NCBI RefSeq assembly: GCF_003725995.1
Contig: NZ_QIBX01000004.1
Coordinates: 62,001-126,000 of the forward strand
DNA length: 64,000 nt
DNA from: Slackia equolifaciens
GTDB taxonomy: Bacteria > Actinomycetota > Coriobacteriia > Coriobacteriales > Eggerthellaceae
Direction: 5' to 3'
The notes below the pieces were generated by a model, which did no database searches, was not told the origin of the DNA, and saw only the letters and a list, made by a program, of their open reading frames with translations. Position 1 is the stretch's first letter. Each line of letters begins with the position of its first letter. Shown here in pieces: positions 43,590 through 52,784 of this stretch. The position numbers and the translations under genes are program-made.

Positions 43590-43928
43590 ATTCTCCTCCT
43601 TGGTCTTTGGCCCGACGCCCATCGGCGGGGCCTCAATCGGCCGGCATCTCGCAACGCAAGCGCCAGCCTCCCTCCATGGCGCAGGCTCAATGCCGCACGC
43701 CGTGCACCGTGCATCCACGGGCACGCCTCCCCAAGAGGCAGGCCTCACAATACGGAACCGTTCCTCTTTCGCCATCGTCCAAATGAGAAATTAGTAGGTC
43801 TATTTCCTTTAACCCTTTTTATAACCCCCTCATTTACCTGGGAAAACTCGCTTTTACGCAAGAATGCCCAAATGCGCGACCCTACGTTTTCCTTTACAAT
43901 GCCGCGAGGGAGGATTAAAGGGGGACTT
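43590..43928. promoter_or_regulatory. Divergent promoter region of reductase and LuxR regulator
   Basis: The 339-bp spacer is GC-rich near the reductase and AT-rich at 43780-43910, where the regulator promoter should be. No clear dyad shared with the other two pairs was found. Confidence 0.3.
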
Positions 43929-45524
43929 TTGACAAACACCGTCAAAGAAAGCACCGAAGCGCCAAACGAGGCCCGCACGCAAGCGGCCTTGGATGCGCAT
44001 GCGTCCGAACGAGGCACCATGCAAGATGAATCTCAGGCGATGCAAGCCGAACCGGACGAGAAATCGGACGACGCGCGCACGTCTCTTCTCTTTGGGTTCA
44101 TCCCCGTGGTTCCGCTGGCGTTTTTGGGCTTGGGAATCTATCGCGCATGGATTGAGATCGCGTTCGTGGGCTCGTTCGTGGATTTTCCTTTTGGGGCATC
44201 CGCTCGCGACCTTTTCGACGCGACGATGGTCGTTGTGTCGCTTGTCTGCGCCGCATTCGCAAAACGCATAGGCCCCTTCTTCAACAAGCCAGGCATCTAC
44301 GTGCCAAGCGGCATCCTGCTCGTCGCATCCACGGTTTGCGTCTTCGCGGCATGCATGCGCCCCGAGCTCGCAGGGCTACTCGCGCCGATAGGCGCACTTA
44401 CGGGAGGCGTAGGAATCGCGTTCCTCATCTTGCTCTGGAGCGAGCTCTACGGATGTCTGAATCCCATGCGCGTCGCTTCGTACTACTCGCTTGCCATTGC
44501 TGCCGGCGCCATAGTCATCTATATCTATCGCGGGTTCGCATTCCCGTGGCTTTTTGTCATGACTGCGCTTCTGCCGCTTGTGTCGCTCCTGTGCGCACGC
44601 AGCGGGTTTGACAGCCTGCCCAAATCCGAACGGCCCTCTACGGTATGGGTACAGCTTTCGGTGCCCTGGAAGGCTATCCTGCTCATGGCCACATACGCGT
44701 TTGCGTACGGCATGCTGGAGATGGCGTCATACGAAGGGTCGTTTGGACCGCACTCCTCGCCGGGCACGGTAGTGGGAGCGTTAGCCGTGTTCTTTGGCGT
44801 AGCGGCGCGCGGCAAGCGGTTCGACTTCGGGCTCGTGTATCGCGTAGCGCTGCCCCTTACCGTTGCCGCGCTTTTGCTTTTGCCCTCGTTCAATTTCATG
44901 GGCGGAGCGGCGAGCAGCTTCTGCGTATCGGCAGGCTACACCATGCAATCCATTATCATCATGCTCATCGTGGCAAATCTGTGCTATCGCTACGGAGCCT
45001 CGGCCATCTGGCTGTTTGGCATCGAACGCGGCATCCGGCAGATTTTCATGATGCTCGGCCGCGGCGTGACCGACGGCGCCCATGCGCTCAACCTGCTCGG
45101 CGGCAACGGTGAGGTGTTCATCAGCATCGTTAGCGCCATCGCTGTCGTGGCGGCCACAATGATCCTGATGTCTGAGGGTGAACTGTCCAGCAGCTGGGGC
45201 GTAAAGATGGTTCGTCGCAGCGACGGCCAGAACGAGCCGAACGAGAAGGCCCCCGAAGTGTCCATCGCAGAGCGCAAGCACGAGCTGGCATCGCGCGTGG
45301 CCGCAACCGCCAGGGCATACAAGCTCAGCGCCCGCGAGGAAGAGGTGCTGCTGCTTTTGGCGCAGCGTAAAACCGTGGGCATCATCGAACGCGAGCTGTT
45401 CATCGCCAACGGAACGGCGAAGGCGCACGTGCGCCACATCTACCAGAAGCTCGACATCCACACCCGCCAAGAGCTCTTCGACATGCTCGGCGTGGAAACG
45501 GAAAGCCCCGCAGAAAAAAGCTGA
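43929..45524 (+). CDS. Membrane-bound LuxR-family transcriptional regulator
   Basis: 531 residues if TTG 43929 is the start; AAAGGGGG lies 5 bases before it. ATG 43899 has no site and ATG 44019 would shorten the acidic N-terminus. Multiple hydrophobic helices (about residues 50-435) precede a C-terminal LuxR HTH (LSAREEEVLLLLAQRKTVG; GTAKAHVRHIYQKLDIHTRQE). The open frame extends far upstream only because it lies opposite the high-GC reductase gene. It likely controls the reductase at 41967-43589. The hairpin at 45519-45552 overlaps its stop. Confidence 0.84.
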   Translation: MTNTVKESTEAPNEARTQAALDAHASERGTMQDESQAMQAEPDEKSDDARTSLLFGFIPVVPLAFLGLGIYRAWIEIAFVGSFVDFPFGASARDLFDATMVVVSLVCAAFAKRIGPFFNKPGIYVPSGILLVASTVCVFAACMRPELAGLLAPIGALTGGVGIAFLILLWSELYGCLNPMRVASYYSLAIAAGAIVIYIYRGFAFPWLFVMTALLPLVSLLCARSGFDSLPKSERPSTVWVQLSVPWKAILLMATYAFAYGMLEMASYEGSFGPHSSPGTVVGALAVFFGVAARGKRFDFGLVYRVALPLTVAALLLLPSFNFMGGAASSFCVSAGYTMQSIIIMLIVANLCYRYGASAIWLFGIERGIRQIFMMLGRGVTDGAHALNLLGGNGEVFISIVSAIAVVAATMILMSEGELSSSWGVKMVRRSDGQNEPNEKAPEVSIAERKHELASRVAATARAYKLSAREEEVLLLLAQRKTVGIIERELFIANGTAKAHVRHIYQKLDIHTRQELFDMLGVETESPAEKS

Positions 45525-45552
45525 CCAGCAAGGCACTCCTTGCCGGTCAGCT
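45519..45552 (+). terminator. Hairpin overlapping the regulator stop codon
   Basis: A near-perfect 14-15 bp stem (45519-45533 with 45538-45552) begins inside the last codons of the gene and is T-rich afterwards. It is the likely terminator. Confidence 0.6.
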
Positions 45553-45646
45553 CTATCGTTCTACTCATTTCAAAAACAGCGACCCGCCGCATCCAGAGTC
45601 AGCGTGCGCAAGGCGATGAGAACGCGAGCGCGCCCGTTCCGCGGCA

Positions 45647-45886
45647 CTACCTTGCCTCTTTCAGCGCCTGAGCCAGCTGATCAGGGCAGCTCGTGGGCTT
45701 AAAACCGCAGGTGGTGCCTTCGAGCGTGGAGATCACCTGTTCAACCGGCATGCCCTCCACAAGCTTGCCGATGCCTTTAAGATTGCCGTTGCAGCCGCCC
45801 ATGAAGCTCACATCGTACACGCGGCCGTCACGGACGTCGAAGCTGATGGCGCGAGAGCAGGTGCCATGGGTTTTATAGGTATGCAT
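45647..45886 (-). CDS. TSCPD-domain protein (TIGR03905-like)
   Basis: 79 residues from ATG 45886, with AGAGGGG upstream. Conserved pieces are HGTCSRAISF, FMGGCNGNLKGI, TTCGFKPTSCPDQL; the TSCPD motif names the family, which is related to a C-terminal domain of some ribonucleotide reductases. The four Cys may bind a metal. Function is not established. Confidence 0.82.
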   Translation of the reverse strand: MHTYKTHGTCSRAISFDVRDGRVYDVSFMGGCNGNLKGIGKLVEGMPVEQVISTLEGTTCGFKPTSCPDQLAQALKEAR

Positions 45887-46047
45887 AATCCCCTCTTTTC
45901 GCAACAAGGCGACGATACGCAAGACCGCCGCCGTTTAATGACCTGCAAAAAGTATAGGTGAGCAAGAAAGCCGTACAGGTGCGCATCACGGCGCATGCAC
46001 TGAATGAGCACGAGGAAAGAGCGCCTGCTCGCCTCTCGCACGAACGG

Positions 46048-47136
46048 CTACCCGCGCGCCCTTAAACGACGCGCCATCTTGCGCATACGCACCGCCACAA
46101 GCAACGCGCGACGAATGCGAGGCGAAAACACGCGCATGGAGACATCGCGCGTACCCGCCGGAAGCGCCGTGTTGCCCAAATCGTTGGCCATCGCTACGCG
46201 CTCAGGCTTAAACAGGAACACCAGGTAACGCGCCGTGGCGTACAGCACGATTGCGGTAGCGAACGCCGTCTCCGCCGCAAGCAGCACACCCATCCACATC
46301 GGATTTCCCAGCAACGTCGCCGTTTTGGACAAAGCGGAGGCGGTTATCACGAAGGGGAAGGTGAACGCCGCATAGCTGGGATAGAAGGGCAACTTGAGCA
46401 TGGGAGGCAGCTTGATCAGCACGAATACGAAAAACGCCTGGGCAAGAACCTCCATGAGCACCGCCACGTGCGCATTGGGATCGAACACCGCACAATATCC
46501 CGCGAGCGAGAGGCTCATTGGCGCGGTATAGATGCACAGAAGCGGCTTGGCCGGCTGGGGCGCCTCATGCTTGGCGTAACGAAGCGTAACAACCACGAGC
46601 AAGACCATATAGGCGACAAACCCGAACCACCAAATGCCGCGGCCTAGCGCCTCAAGGCCAAATGTCGGCGACGTGATGGAGGCAACAATGATGCCCACAT
46701 AGCACACGAAGTACGTGGGAAATACCTGCGATAGGTCGAATTTGCGAATGAACGACCAGGTGAACCATGCGATCCACAAAGCATGGGCAGCAACCGCCAC
46801 CACCCACAGCACGAACATCGCCTGCGGAGCAAGCGGCGCGAACAGGGCGGCTATCTGCATGGCAGCCATGAACGCGCCCACCGCGACGCTCGCAAAGATG
46901 GAGTTGCCCAGGTCATGCCTGACCATGCGGGGGAAGAACACCGTCTTTGCCACCAGCATCAGCAAAAGAATCGCGGCCATGGCGCCAAAAATCCAGGCCG
47001 CAGGCTCCCAATACGGGCGCAGAAGGCCGCCCAGAGCCACGAGGCCCAAGGCGAGGGCGCCAATGGGAATGGGCACTCGCTTGACGGACGTAGCAAGATA
47101 TTGCAGGGGCGTAGGGTATGTCTTCTGTTCATTCAT
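46048..47136 (-). CDS. TDT-family (TehA/SLAC1-like) transporter
   Basis: 362 residues with about ten hydrophobic helices. PIPIGALALGLVALGG at the start and MSLSLAGYCAV in the middle resemble the TDT exporter/anion-channel family, with the gating Phe likely in AFTFPFVITASAL. Substrates in the family include dicarboxylates, sulfite and tellurite. The C-terminal 40 residues are strongly basic. The start has only a weak purine-rich site. Confidence 0.82.
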   Translation of the reverse strand: MNEQKTYPTPLQYLATSVKRVPIPIGALALGLVALGGLLRPYWEPAAWIFGAMAAILLLMLVAKTVFFPRMVRHDLGNSIFASVAVGAFMAAMQIAALFAPLAPQAMFVLWVVAVAAHALWIAWFTWSFIRKFDLSQVFPTYFVCYVGIIVASITSPTFGLEALGRGIWWFGFVAYMVLLVVVTLRYAKHEAPQPAKPLLCIYTAPMSLSLAGYCAVFDPNAHVAVLMEVLAQAFFVFVLIKLPPMLKLPFYPSYAAFTFPFVITASALSKTATLLGNPMWMGVLLAAETAFATAIVLYATARYLVFLFKPERVAMANDLGNTALPAGTRDVSMRVFSPRIRRALLVAVRMRKMARRLRARG

Positions 47137-47414
47137 AGCCGGGGCACTATATCATGCCACGCTCTGACGCTCACGCTTTCCCGGGAAATCCGCGCGACGC
47201 CCACATTGCGTCCAATGCCCGCGCCGTCCGCATCCGCGCACCCATGCGACGCCCGAATTCCAGTCCCATCGCCGCCACCGCCTTACCCCAACGCGCTCCT
47301 CTCGGCATGGACTTCTCCTGTGCCCCCAGCTCAAAGCATCGCGGCTGGATTATAATCGTGCGAAATATCCATCACACGCCCAAGGGCGCGCCAGAAGCCA
47401 AGTTAGGAGGACCC

Positions 47415-48200
47415 ATGCCCAAGGCTCGCAAAGCGCTTGCAGGCATAGCCGCCTCCTTCTTGCTTGCCGCATGCATAGCCGCACCCGCGTTCGCAGCCGA
47501 CGCATCGGGCCGAAGCGGCCTTGAGGGCGCCGCCGAGGCGTTGCGCAACGAGCTGGCCCCCTCCATGCTCACGTACGAAAACTACCAGGAGCAGCTTGGC
47601 ACCGAGGGTTCGGTGAGCATCGCGCACGCTCGCGTGCAGGGCCTGCAGGACGTCATGTACAACGGTCAGCCCGAAACGCCCACGGTCACCCTCAAGCTCG
47701 ACAACGCTACGCTGCGCGCCGGCGAGGATTTTGACGTCGAATTTTCCGGCGACAACGTGAACCCCGGCACGGTGAGCGTCTTAATCACGGGCAAAGGCGC
47801 ATACACGGGCACCATCGAAACCTCGTTTACCATTCTGCCCGGCGATCTTTCGCATGCCACGGTGGACGTGATCCCCGACCAAGAGGAAACGGGCGAGGAA
47901 ATTTGCCCTACCCCCACCGTCAAGCTCGACGGGTCCGAGCTTGCCCGCGACGTGGATTACACCGTGACCTATAGCAACAATATTCAACCCGGCACTGCCA
48001 CTATCGTAATCGAGGGCATCGGGAACTGCTCCGGCACCGCGCGCGCCACATTCGAGATCGTCGAGGCGCCTGAAGAGGATAGTTCGTCCCATCAGCCTGC
48101 AACCATTCCTCTGGTCGTTGTTGCGCCCGTTGTTGTTGCGGCAGCGGTGCTTCTTGTCATCGGCGTCTTCGCCTTCCGACGCAATAAGTCGCAGCACTAG
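47415..48200 (+). CDS. Secreted, membrane-anchored protein with two Ig-like repeats
   Basis: 261 residues, start after TAGGAGG. A signal peptide ends near APAFAADA. Two copies of an 80-residue beta repeat follow; both have PTV, LD, DxxVxxS, N, PGT and G-T (SVLITGKGAYTG; TIVIEGIGNCSG), a unit common in Eggerthellaceae surface proteins. A C-terminal helix (VVVAPVVVAAAVLLVIGVFAF) and RRNKSQH tail anchor it. There is no LPXTG-type motif, so it is probably held in the membrane rather than the wall. The ligand is unknown. Confidence 0.82.
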   Translation: MPKARKALAGIAASFLLAACIAAPAFAADASGRSGLEGAAEALRNELAPSMLTYENYQEQLGTEGSVSIAHARVQGLQDVMYNGQPETPTVTLKLDNATLRAGEDFDVEFSGDNVNPGTVSVLITGKGAYTGTIETSFTILPGDLSHATVDVIPDQEETGEEICPTPTVKLDGSELARDVDYTVTYSNNIQPGTATIVIEGIGNCSGTARATFEIVEAPEEDSSSHQPATIPLVVVAPVVVAAAVLLVIGVFAFRRNKSQH

Positions 48201-48344
48201 GGCGCTCTTTCGCACGCGGAACAAAACCGAAGTCGCGCAGAACCTGCCGGACCGTGACGAGTGCGTTCTTTTGCTCGGCGCGCAATCGACGCGCCTTAAA
48301 GGTTTTGCCGCTTTGTCAAACGCATCATTTCGTGCACGACGCAA

Positions 48345-48366
48345 AAAGCCGCCCGAAGGCGGCTTT
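48345..48366. terminator. Terminator hairpin between convergent genes
   Basis: AAAGCCGCC-CGAA-GGCGGCTTT, 9 bp perfect, with A and T flanks serving both strands. Confidence 0.8.
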
Positions 48367-48441
48367 GCGGATACGGGGGTCGTATTGAACGTGAGTCCGT
48401 ATGCGAAAGTTGTATTGGATGCGATTCGCTTTGCGTGCGGG

Positions 48442-48888
48442 CTACCCAAGAAAGCCGGAGAGGTCGTCCTCCTCTTCTTCCTCCACGCCGCCTTCGGTGA
48501 ATTCACCCCAGGCACTCGAATCCGCAAACTTGAGAAACGTCTCAGGGTCGAGCTCCATGCGCAGGCGATCCTCGCCGAACTCGGCGGAGAAAAACCCCTC
48601 GAACGCCTCCTTCACGGCATCGTTCACGGGCGCAGAGAACCAGATCCACGCACGCGTGGGACCATTGTATTCGTCGAAATCGGCGCCAAGGCCGGCATCT
48701 ACATAGCGGCCGTCGTTGTACTGCAGCACATAGCCGTCGATAGCAAAATGTCCCGTAAACTCCGTGCGCGTAGCAATGCCCTCGACGGAGTTGTCGGCGG
48801 TGTTCGCCTTTTCGAGGAATGTGATCTGCACGTCATCAGACTGGATGCCTTCGCCGAACTCAACCCTGTGCTCATGCGTATCGTCCAT
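48442..48888 (-). CDS. Hypothetical acidic protein
   Basis: 148 residues, start after GGAGG at 6 bases. I do not recognise a family. It is soluble and acidic, ending in a Glu/Asp run (VEEEEEDDL). The phrase FDEYNGPTRAWIWF suggests a compact beta fold. It is convergent with the surface protein gene at 47415 and separate from the copper operon. Confidence 0.7.
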   Translation of the reverse strand: MDDTHEHRVEFGEGIQSDDVQITFLEKANTADNSVEGIATRTEFTGHFAIDGYVLQYNDGRYVDAGLGADFDEYNGPTRAWIWFSAPVNDAVKEAFEGFFSAEFGEDRLRMELDPETFLKFADSSAWGEFTEGGVEEEEEDDLSGFLG

Positions 48889-49177
48889 ATGGACCTCCGT
48901 TCATTGGCGTTTCATCAACGCGATGTTTTACTCAACGCGCTAGCTTACTAAAAACGGCGCCCTTTCGACCGCCGCTTTTAGTCAAATTGAATATATTGAG
49001 GCACAACTGTTGCCGTAGCTTACAGCGGACACCAATCTTGCATGGGTCCACGCCCAAATGGCTCCACAAAGTTCCCGACCGGTTCGGCCGGCCTCAGGCT
49101 CGTCCAAAGGCGAGGGCGAGCAGAAAGCCTCCGACCGACGCTCGGGGAGCTCATGGCACCTTCGACGGAGCTGGACG

Positions 49178-49384
49178 TTAAGCCATAACGGCTTCGTAGC
49201 CCTCTTCCACAACGGCGGCAACAAGCGTTTCGTCGGGCACCTCGGCGGAAAGCTCAACCACGGCACTCTTCTCGTCCAGATCGACGTTCGCCGCGGTCAC
49301 TCCCTCGACCGCCTCGAGGGCTTTCTTTACATGCTTGACGCAGTTTTGGCACATCATGCCTTCTACATGTAGGGTTTTCTCCAT
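49178..49384 (-). CDS. Possible internally initiated CopZ-like copper chaperone
   Basis: In-frame internal ATG 49384 inside copA, preceded by AAGGAAAGGA at 7 bases, would give a free 68-residue heavy-metal-binding protein with GMMCQNC. Whether it is translated separately cannot be known from sequence. E. coli copA makes a short copper-binding product by frameshift, so dual products have a precedent. Confidence 0.4.
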   Translation of the reverse strand: MEKTLHVEGMMCQNCVKHVKKALEAVEGVTAANVDLDEKSAVVELSAEVPDETLVAAVVEEGYEAVMA

Positions 49385-52045
49385 GATGGATTCCTTTCCT
49401 TCGATACTGCTCTTGCTATCATCATTCGCCGTCGCCGTACGAGCAGACGGCGAATCGAAAGCACCTGGTTTGAATTCGGCGTCGGCGCCATCTTGGGCGC
49501 CCAGGGCCGCCTCGGTCGATGCGGCCTGAAGGCGAGGCGCATCCGCAGGCGAAGGAGCATCGCCCGCATCCGAGAGGGGCCCGCCCGCCGTTGCCGCAAC
49601 AGCCGCCTTGCGCGCCACGCCCGTATGCGCAAACTTCGGCCTCCATCCGCGCAAACGCAGCGCGTTGCTCACCACGCACACTGAACTCAGACTCATGGCC
49701 GCGGCGGCGATCATCGGGTTCAAATTAACGCCCGCCCAGCTGAGCGCGCCTGCCGCCACGGGAATGCAGATGGCGTTGTAGAACAGCGCCCAGAACAGGT
49801 TCTGTTTGATGGTACGCATCGTCGCACGCGACAGTTGGATGGCCGCAGGCACATCCAAAAGGTCGCTCCTCATAAGCACCACGTCGGCGCTTTCGATAGC
49901 GATATCGGTGCCGGCGCCGATGGCGATGCCCACATCCGCCCGAGCGAGCGCAGGGGCATCGTTGATGCCGTCGCCCACCATGGCGACGCGGCCGTCCTGT
50001 GCGAGGCGCGCTACTTCGGCGGCCTTATCCTGAGGCAGCACGCCAGCAATCACCTGGCCGATGCCGCACTTTTGCTGCACGGCACGAGCGGTGCGCTCGT
50101 TATCGCCTGTGATCATGACGGTGTTCACGCCCATACTTGCGAGTTCGGCAATTGCCTGCGCGCTCGTGGACTTCACCTGGTCTGCCACGGCGATCAGTCC
50201 AAGCGCCTTGCCGTCACGCGCGAAGTAGAGCGGAGTGGCGCCTTCATCTGCCGCACGATCGCCCGCCTGAACAAGCGTGCCCAAATCGACGCCCTCGCTC
50301 TTCATAAGGCGCGCGTTGCCCGCAACGCACATCGCTCCGTCAACCACGCCGCGCACTCCTCCGCCCGCAACCTGGGCAAAGTCAGTCACCCGCACATCGC
50401 CGCACACCGCAGCGACATCGTTGCCCCTCGTTTCACACGCCCCCGCATTTCCCGTTTTGCCGCACTGCTCCCCGCTTTCGCCCGCGGCGCCAGTGCGCGC
50501 CTCTGCATACGCCACCACCGCCTGCGCCAACGGATGCTCGGAAGGTTTTTCTACGGCAAGGGCGATGCGCAAAAAGTCCGCCTCCGAAACCCCCGGGGCG
50601 CACGTCACGGCCGTCACGCTTGGAACGCCGCGCGTGATGGTGCCCGTCTTATCGAGCACGACCGTTTTCACGTCGTGAGCGGTTTCCAGCGCCTCGGCCG
50701 ATTTGATGAGCACGCCATGCGTGGCGCCGCGACCCGTTCCCACCATGATGGCGGTAGGCGTGGCCAAGCCAAGCGCGCACGGGCAAGAAATGACCAGCAC
50801 GGTGATAGCGTGGGTCAGAGCGGCTTGGAACGTACCGCCCGCTACCATCCATACGACGAACACGAGGACGGCGATACCGATAACCACGGGCACGAAAATC
50901 CCGCTGATCTTATCCGCCATCTTCTCGATGGGGGCCTTAGTGCTGGTAGCCTCGTCCACCATGCGGATGATACCCGCCAAGGTGGTATCGCCGCCCACAC
51001 GCTGAGCCCGCATCTTCATCCATCCGCTGCGGCTGATGGTGGCGCCCGTCACGCTGTCGCCCGCGGCCTTTTCCGCCGGCACGCTCTCACCCGTGATGGC
51101 GGATTCATCAACGGAGGCCGATCCCTCCAGCACAATGCCATCGACTGGCACGCTTTCGCCGGCCTTGACCACAAGGATGTCCCCCACGCGCACCTGCTCG
51201 ATGGGCACTTCCGCCTCTACCTGGCCCCGCACTACCGTAGCCGTTTTGGGGGAAAGATCCATCAAGGCCTCGATGGCGCCCGTGGTCTTGCCCTTCGCGC
51301 GGGCCTCGAAGTATTTGCCCAACGTGATGAGCGTCAGAATCATAGAGGCAGAATCGAAATACAGATTCATGGACGCATCGTGCGCCGCTGCCATATCGCC
51401 CGCGCCAAGCGCCGCGCCCATAACGTACAGCATCGCGATACCGTAGATGGTTGAGGCAGCCGAGCCCAGAGCAATGAGCGAATCCATGTTGGGAGCGCCA
51501 TGAATGAGGCTCTTGAAGCCGCCGCTGAAGTACTTGAAGTTGACGAAGATGACCGGCAGCAAGAGCAGGAACTGGGTGAGCGCGAAGGGCAGCATCCCGG
51601 CATCGCCTTGGAAAAACGCTGGAATGGGCGCGCCCGCCATGTGCCCCATGGCCAGATAGAACAGCGGCACGCAGAATACGATAGACACAATGAGGCGCAT
51701 ACGCATGTGGCGCTCGTTTGCGACAGCAAGTTCGCTCGACCTTTGCTGTGCCGCCATAGGCGAAGGAGCGGCCGACGAGCCTTGCGCACCGCCCAGCCCG
51801 TCCGCCGCCTTCGCTGCATCCGTGCGAGGCAGCGCGCCATAGCCCGCTTTGTCGACGGCGGCGCAGATGGCGGCGCTCACCTGGGCAACAACCTCGGGCT
51901 CATCGCTTGCGTATTCCACCTCCATGCTATTTTTGAGCAGGTTCACCGCCACGGACTCTACGCCGTCCACCTTTGCAGTCGCCTTTTCTACGCGCGCCTT
52001 GCATGCCGCGCATGTCATGCCGGTAACGTCGAAGGTCGCCTTCAT
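49178..52045 (-). CDS. copA: Copper-exporting P1B-type ATPase CopA fused to a C-terminal CopZ-like domain
   Basis: 955 residues. An N-terminal heavy-metal domain (GMTCAACKARVE) leads to the transmembrane core with the copper motif SCPCALGLATPTA, phosphorylation site DKTGTITRG, HP locus (HPLAQAV) and hinge GDGINDAPAL. The normal end (LRLRGWRPKFAHTG) is followed by a low-complexity linker of about 80 residues, then a second heavy-metal domain (GMMCQNCVKHV). The linker end encodes AGGA, 7 bases, then ATG at 49384, so the last 68 residues could also be made separately as a CopZ-like chaperone. It exports Cu(I). It overlaps csoR by 4 bases. Confidence 0.92.
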   Translation of the reverse strand: MKATFDVTGMTCAACKARVEKATAKVDGVESVAVNLLKNSMEVEYASDEPEVVAQVSAAICAAVDKAGYGALPRTDAAKAADGLGGAQGSSAAPSPMAAQQRSSELAVANERHMRMRLIVSIVFCVPLFYLAMGHMAGAPIPAFFQGDAGMLPFALTQFLLLLPVIFVNFKYFSGGFKSLIHGAPNMDSLIALGSAASTIYGIAMLYVMGAALGAGDMAAAHDASMNLYFDSASMILTLITLGKYFEARAKGKTTGAIEALMDLSPKTATVVRGQVEAEVPIEQVRVGDILVVKAGESVPVDGIVLEGSASVDESAITGESVPAEKAAGDSVTGATISRSGWMKMRAQRVGGDTTLAGIIRMVDEATSTKAPIEKMADKISGIFVPVVIGIAVLVFVVWMVAGGTFQAALTHAITVLVISCPCALGLATPTAIMVGTGRGATHGVLIKSAEALETAHDVKTVVLDKTGTITRGVPSVTAVTCAPGVSEADFLRIALAVEKPSEHPLAQAVVAYAEARTGAAGESGEQCGKTGNAGACETRGNDVAAVCGDVRVTDFAQVAGGGVRGVVDGAMCVAGNARLMKSEGVDLGTLVQAGDRAADEGATPLYFARDGKALGLIAVADQVKSTSAQAIAELASMGVNTVMITGDNERTARAVQQKCGIGQVIAGVLPQDKAAEVARLAQDGRVAMVGDGINDAPALARADVGIAIGAGTDIAIESADVVLMRSDLLDVPAAIQLSRATMRTIKQNLFWALFYNAICIPVAAGALSWAGVNLNPMIAAAAMSLSSVCVVSNALRLRGWRPKFAHTGVARKAAVAATAGGPLSDAGDAPSPADAPRLQAASTEAALGAQDGADAEFKPGAFDSPSARTATANDDSKSSIEGKESIMEKTLHVEGMMCQNCVKHVKKALEAVEGVTAANVDLDEKSAVVELSAEVPDETLVAAVVEEGYEAVMA

Positions 52046-52398
52046 CGCATGAACCTCCTGATCAGCTTCATGGCCTCATCCACCACTTCCACGTTGCCGG
52101 CCCGCACCTGCTCAACCACACAGGTTTCCATATGATCCTGCAGGATGATTTCCGCAGTACGGTGGATGGCGCTCTCGGCGGCTGCGAGCTGCGTGAGAAC
52201 GTCGCCGCAATAGCGATTGTCCTCAATCATTGCCTTTACTCCGTTGAGCTGGCCTATCGCTCGATTGAGTCGCTTTTGGATATCGGCCTGGAACGCCTCG
52301 GTGCGCTCGGTGTTCTTGTGGCGGCACGAGCAGCAATCGCGCGTGGCGGTTTCGCACGCGTCAACGACTTCCGCCTCTTCCCTGTATTCTTCAGCCAT
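52042..52398 (-). CDS. csoR: CsoR-family copper-sensing repressor
   Basis: 118 residues from ATG 52398 (AGGAGG at 6 bases). The CsoR core includes RLNRAIGQLNGVKAMIEDNRYCGD and AAESAIHRTAEIILQDHMETC, giving the Cys-His-Cys copper ligands. An unusual N-terminal extension holds four Cys (ACETATRDCCSCRHK) that might add a second metal or redox site. It precedes copA with a 4-base overlap and should leave its operators when it binds Cu(I). Confidence 0.9.
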   Translation of the reverse strand: MAEEYREEAEVVDACETATRDCCSCRHKNTERTEAFQADIQKRLNRAIGQLNGVKAMIEDNRYCGDVLTQLAAAESAIHRTAEIILQDHMETCVVEQVRAGNVEVVDEAMKLIRRFMR

Positions 52399-52410
52399 AT
52401 GCAACCTCCT

Positions 52411-52470
52411 ATACCCCTTAGGGGTATCATCATCCTGAGCGCATTATATACCCTTTGGGGGTATATGCAA
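52411..52470 (-). promoter_or_regulatory. Promoter and two CsoR operators of the copper operon
   Basis: On the minus strand the -35 is TTGCAT (52465-52470) and the -10 is TATAAT (52443-52448), 16 bp apart. One dyad, ATATACCC-N5-GGGTATAT (52446-52466), fills the spacer between them. A second dyad, ATACCCC-TTA-GGGGTAT (52411-52427), lies just before the ribosome-binding site. Both have the GGGGTAT half-sites typical of CsoR. Confidence 0.85.
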
Positions 52471-52713
52471 GAGGGAGGTAAATCTGTCGACAGGAGAGCA
52501 AACATAGAGGGAATCTGGGTCAAAAATGGCGTGGACGCCGGCGTGGTTCGATTCAAATTCCAGCTAGATTCGGGTAAGGATTGGGAAAGGGTTTGGCAAG
52601 GGTTGCAGGCTATGCTGGATTCAGTCGCAAGAAAGGAGCCCGCCCATGGATGGCTTTGCGCCCCGTTTCCCCCTCTTTTCACATGCGCGCTTTGCTGCCA
52701 ATCTCCTTACGTG

Positions 52714-52749
52714 TTTTATACGTATAAAATACGGGATTTCTCGTATAAT
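52714..52749 (+). promoter_or_regulatory. Promoter and palindromic operator of the relBE-like module
   Basis: A 16-bp perfect palindrome TTTTATACGTATAAAA (52714-52729) overlaps the -35 area of a promoter with -10 TATAAT at 52744-52749. Autoregulation by the RelB/DinJ-type protein is expected. Confidence 0.65.
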
Positions 52750-52784
52750 ATATGGCAACAAAACAAAAGTAAGGAGGCCTCATC

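Noticed and set aside
42009-43928. Long upstream extension of the LuxR regulator frame
   Set aside because: It lies opposite the high-GC reductase gene, whose codon bias keeps the reverse frame open; domain content begins only after 43929.
49835-51454. Long open frame opposite copA
   Set aside because: Antisense shadow; copA has all P-type ATPase motifs in order.
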